From NCBI GenBank assembly GCA_946407705.1, contig CAMJPC010000016.1, forward strand, positions 1 through 50,487: a stretch of 50,487 nt of DNA, in the 5' to 3' direction. The notes below the pieces were generated by a model, which worked only from the letters and a program-made list of their open reading frames with translations, was not told where the DNA came from and did not search any database. Shown here piece after piece: positions 50,396 through 50,487 of this stretch. Origin of the DNA: an uncultured Clostridia bacterium. Lineage in GTDB: Bacteria; Bacillota; Clostridia; Saccharofermentanales; Saccharofermentanaceae. The first letter of the stretch is position 1, and each line of letters starts with the position of its first letter. Position numbers and translations under genes: made by a program.

Positions 50396-50487
50396 GTCGG
50401 ACGGGTGTGCATCAGTATGCCCGCAAACCCACAAAAGGCGCGGATCTTGAAAATTGAATAGAATGCAAAACTTGAAGTAAAACGGAC
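50396..50487 (+). other. Leader resembling the start of an rRNA operon (cut by the window end)
   Basis: No gene fits here. The segment ending in CTTGAAAATTGAATAG and following bases resembles the sequence found just before 16S rRNA genes in many Clostridia. The 16S gene itself would lie beyond 50487. Confidence 0.5.

Noticed and set aside
50249..50461. 70-residue plus-strand reading frame
   Set aside because: It overlaps the strong promoter and rRNA-type leader, has no ribosome site and no protein-like pattern.
1..50487. CRISPR arrays, insertion sequences, riboswitches such as SAM or T-box
   Set aside because: No regularly spaced repeats or transposase genes were seen. The leaders before cysE, mccB and metQ show translated Cys-codon ORFs and lack the conserved T-box sequence TGGNACCGCG or a recognisable SAM-riboswitch core.

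Overview
The window looks like a chromosomal segment of a Gram-positive anaerobe of the class Clostridia. The evidence is strong AGGAGG-type ribosome binding sites, a MurT/GatD pair, a LytTR/DUF3021 pair, a TSCPD protein, many short GNAT genes, an Rrf2 regulator beside an mccB-mccA order known from clostridia, a tRNA with encoded CCA, and extended -10 promoters (TGnTATAAT). Genus and family cannot be fixed from the sequence alone.

Layout. 1-2733 is the visibly AT-richer end of a mobile element: a 5'-cut WYL-type regulator joined in frame to the C-terminus of a serine recombinase, then a complete large serine recombinase. 2685-4702 holds a 34-residue membrane peptide, a Lys/Ala-rich exported protein and an SGNH-hydrolase-like lipoprotein. 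4715-5905 is a cysE unit behind a Cys-codon leader peptide and attenuator. 5948-14898 is a run of small metabolic genes (SDR, Fe-S aldo/keto reductase, four GNATs, metallophosphoesterase, zinc-ribbon protein, VOC, TfoX-N) ending in an LTA-synthase-like sulfatase. 14982-17335 holds murT-gatD and a TSCPD protein. 17359-20137 holds a zinc-ribbon protein, a TPM protein and a GT2 glycosyltransferase. 20209-26183 is mixed (HD, NUDIX, LytTR/DUF3021, transglutaminase-like lipoprotein, methyltransferase, acyltransferase). 26270-29507 has a double cNMP-binding protein and a hybrid histidine kinase. 29676-34459 has an ABC exporter pair, an HMA protein and an alpha/beta hydrolase.

34651-44070 is a sulfur-amino-acid island: an Rrf2 (CymR/IscR-like) regulator, a divergent unit mccB-like/mccA-like/metN/metI/gshA-like/class II amidotransferase, then metQ/Fe-alcohol dehydrogenase/AhpD-like. 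44365-49221 holds two convergent cyclic-di-GMP genes. 49433-50209 has a flavodoxin-fold oxidoreductase and tRNA-Ser(GCT). The window stops just after a strong promoter and a leader that resembles the start of an rRNA operon.

The most interesting signal is a two-layer cysteine control system spread over three units (4715, 35111, 41119). Each has a promoter with a 17-bp spacer whose -35 box lies in or beside a palindrome ACCTA-N9-TAGGT (the first has a looser copy). Each then has a short ORF rich in Cys codons, a segment just downstream of those codons that is complementary to the left arm of a terminator, the terminator itself, and sulfur genes. Two of the leaders share the peptide core MCCRM and 15 identical bases. 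This reads as ribosome-mediated cysteine attenuation combined with Rrf2 repression. A second oddity is a GatD homologue that lacks both its catalytic Cys and His.
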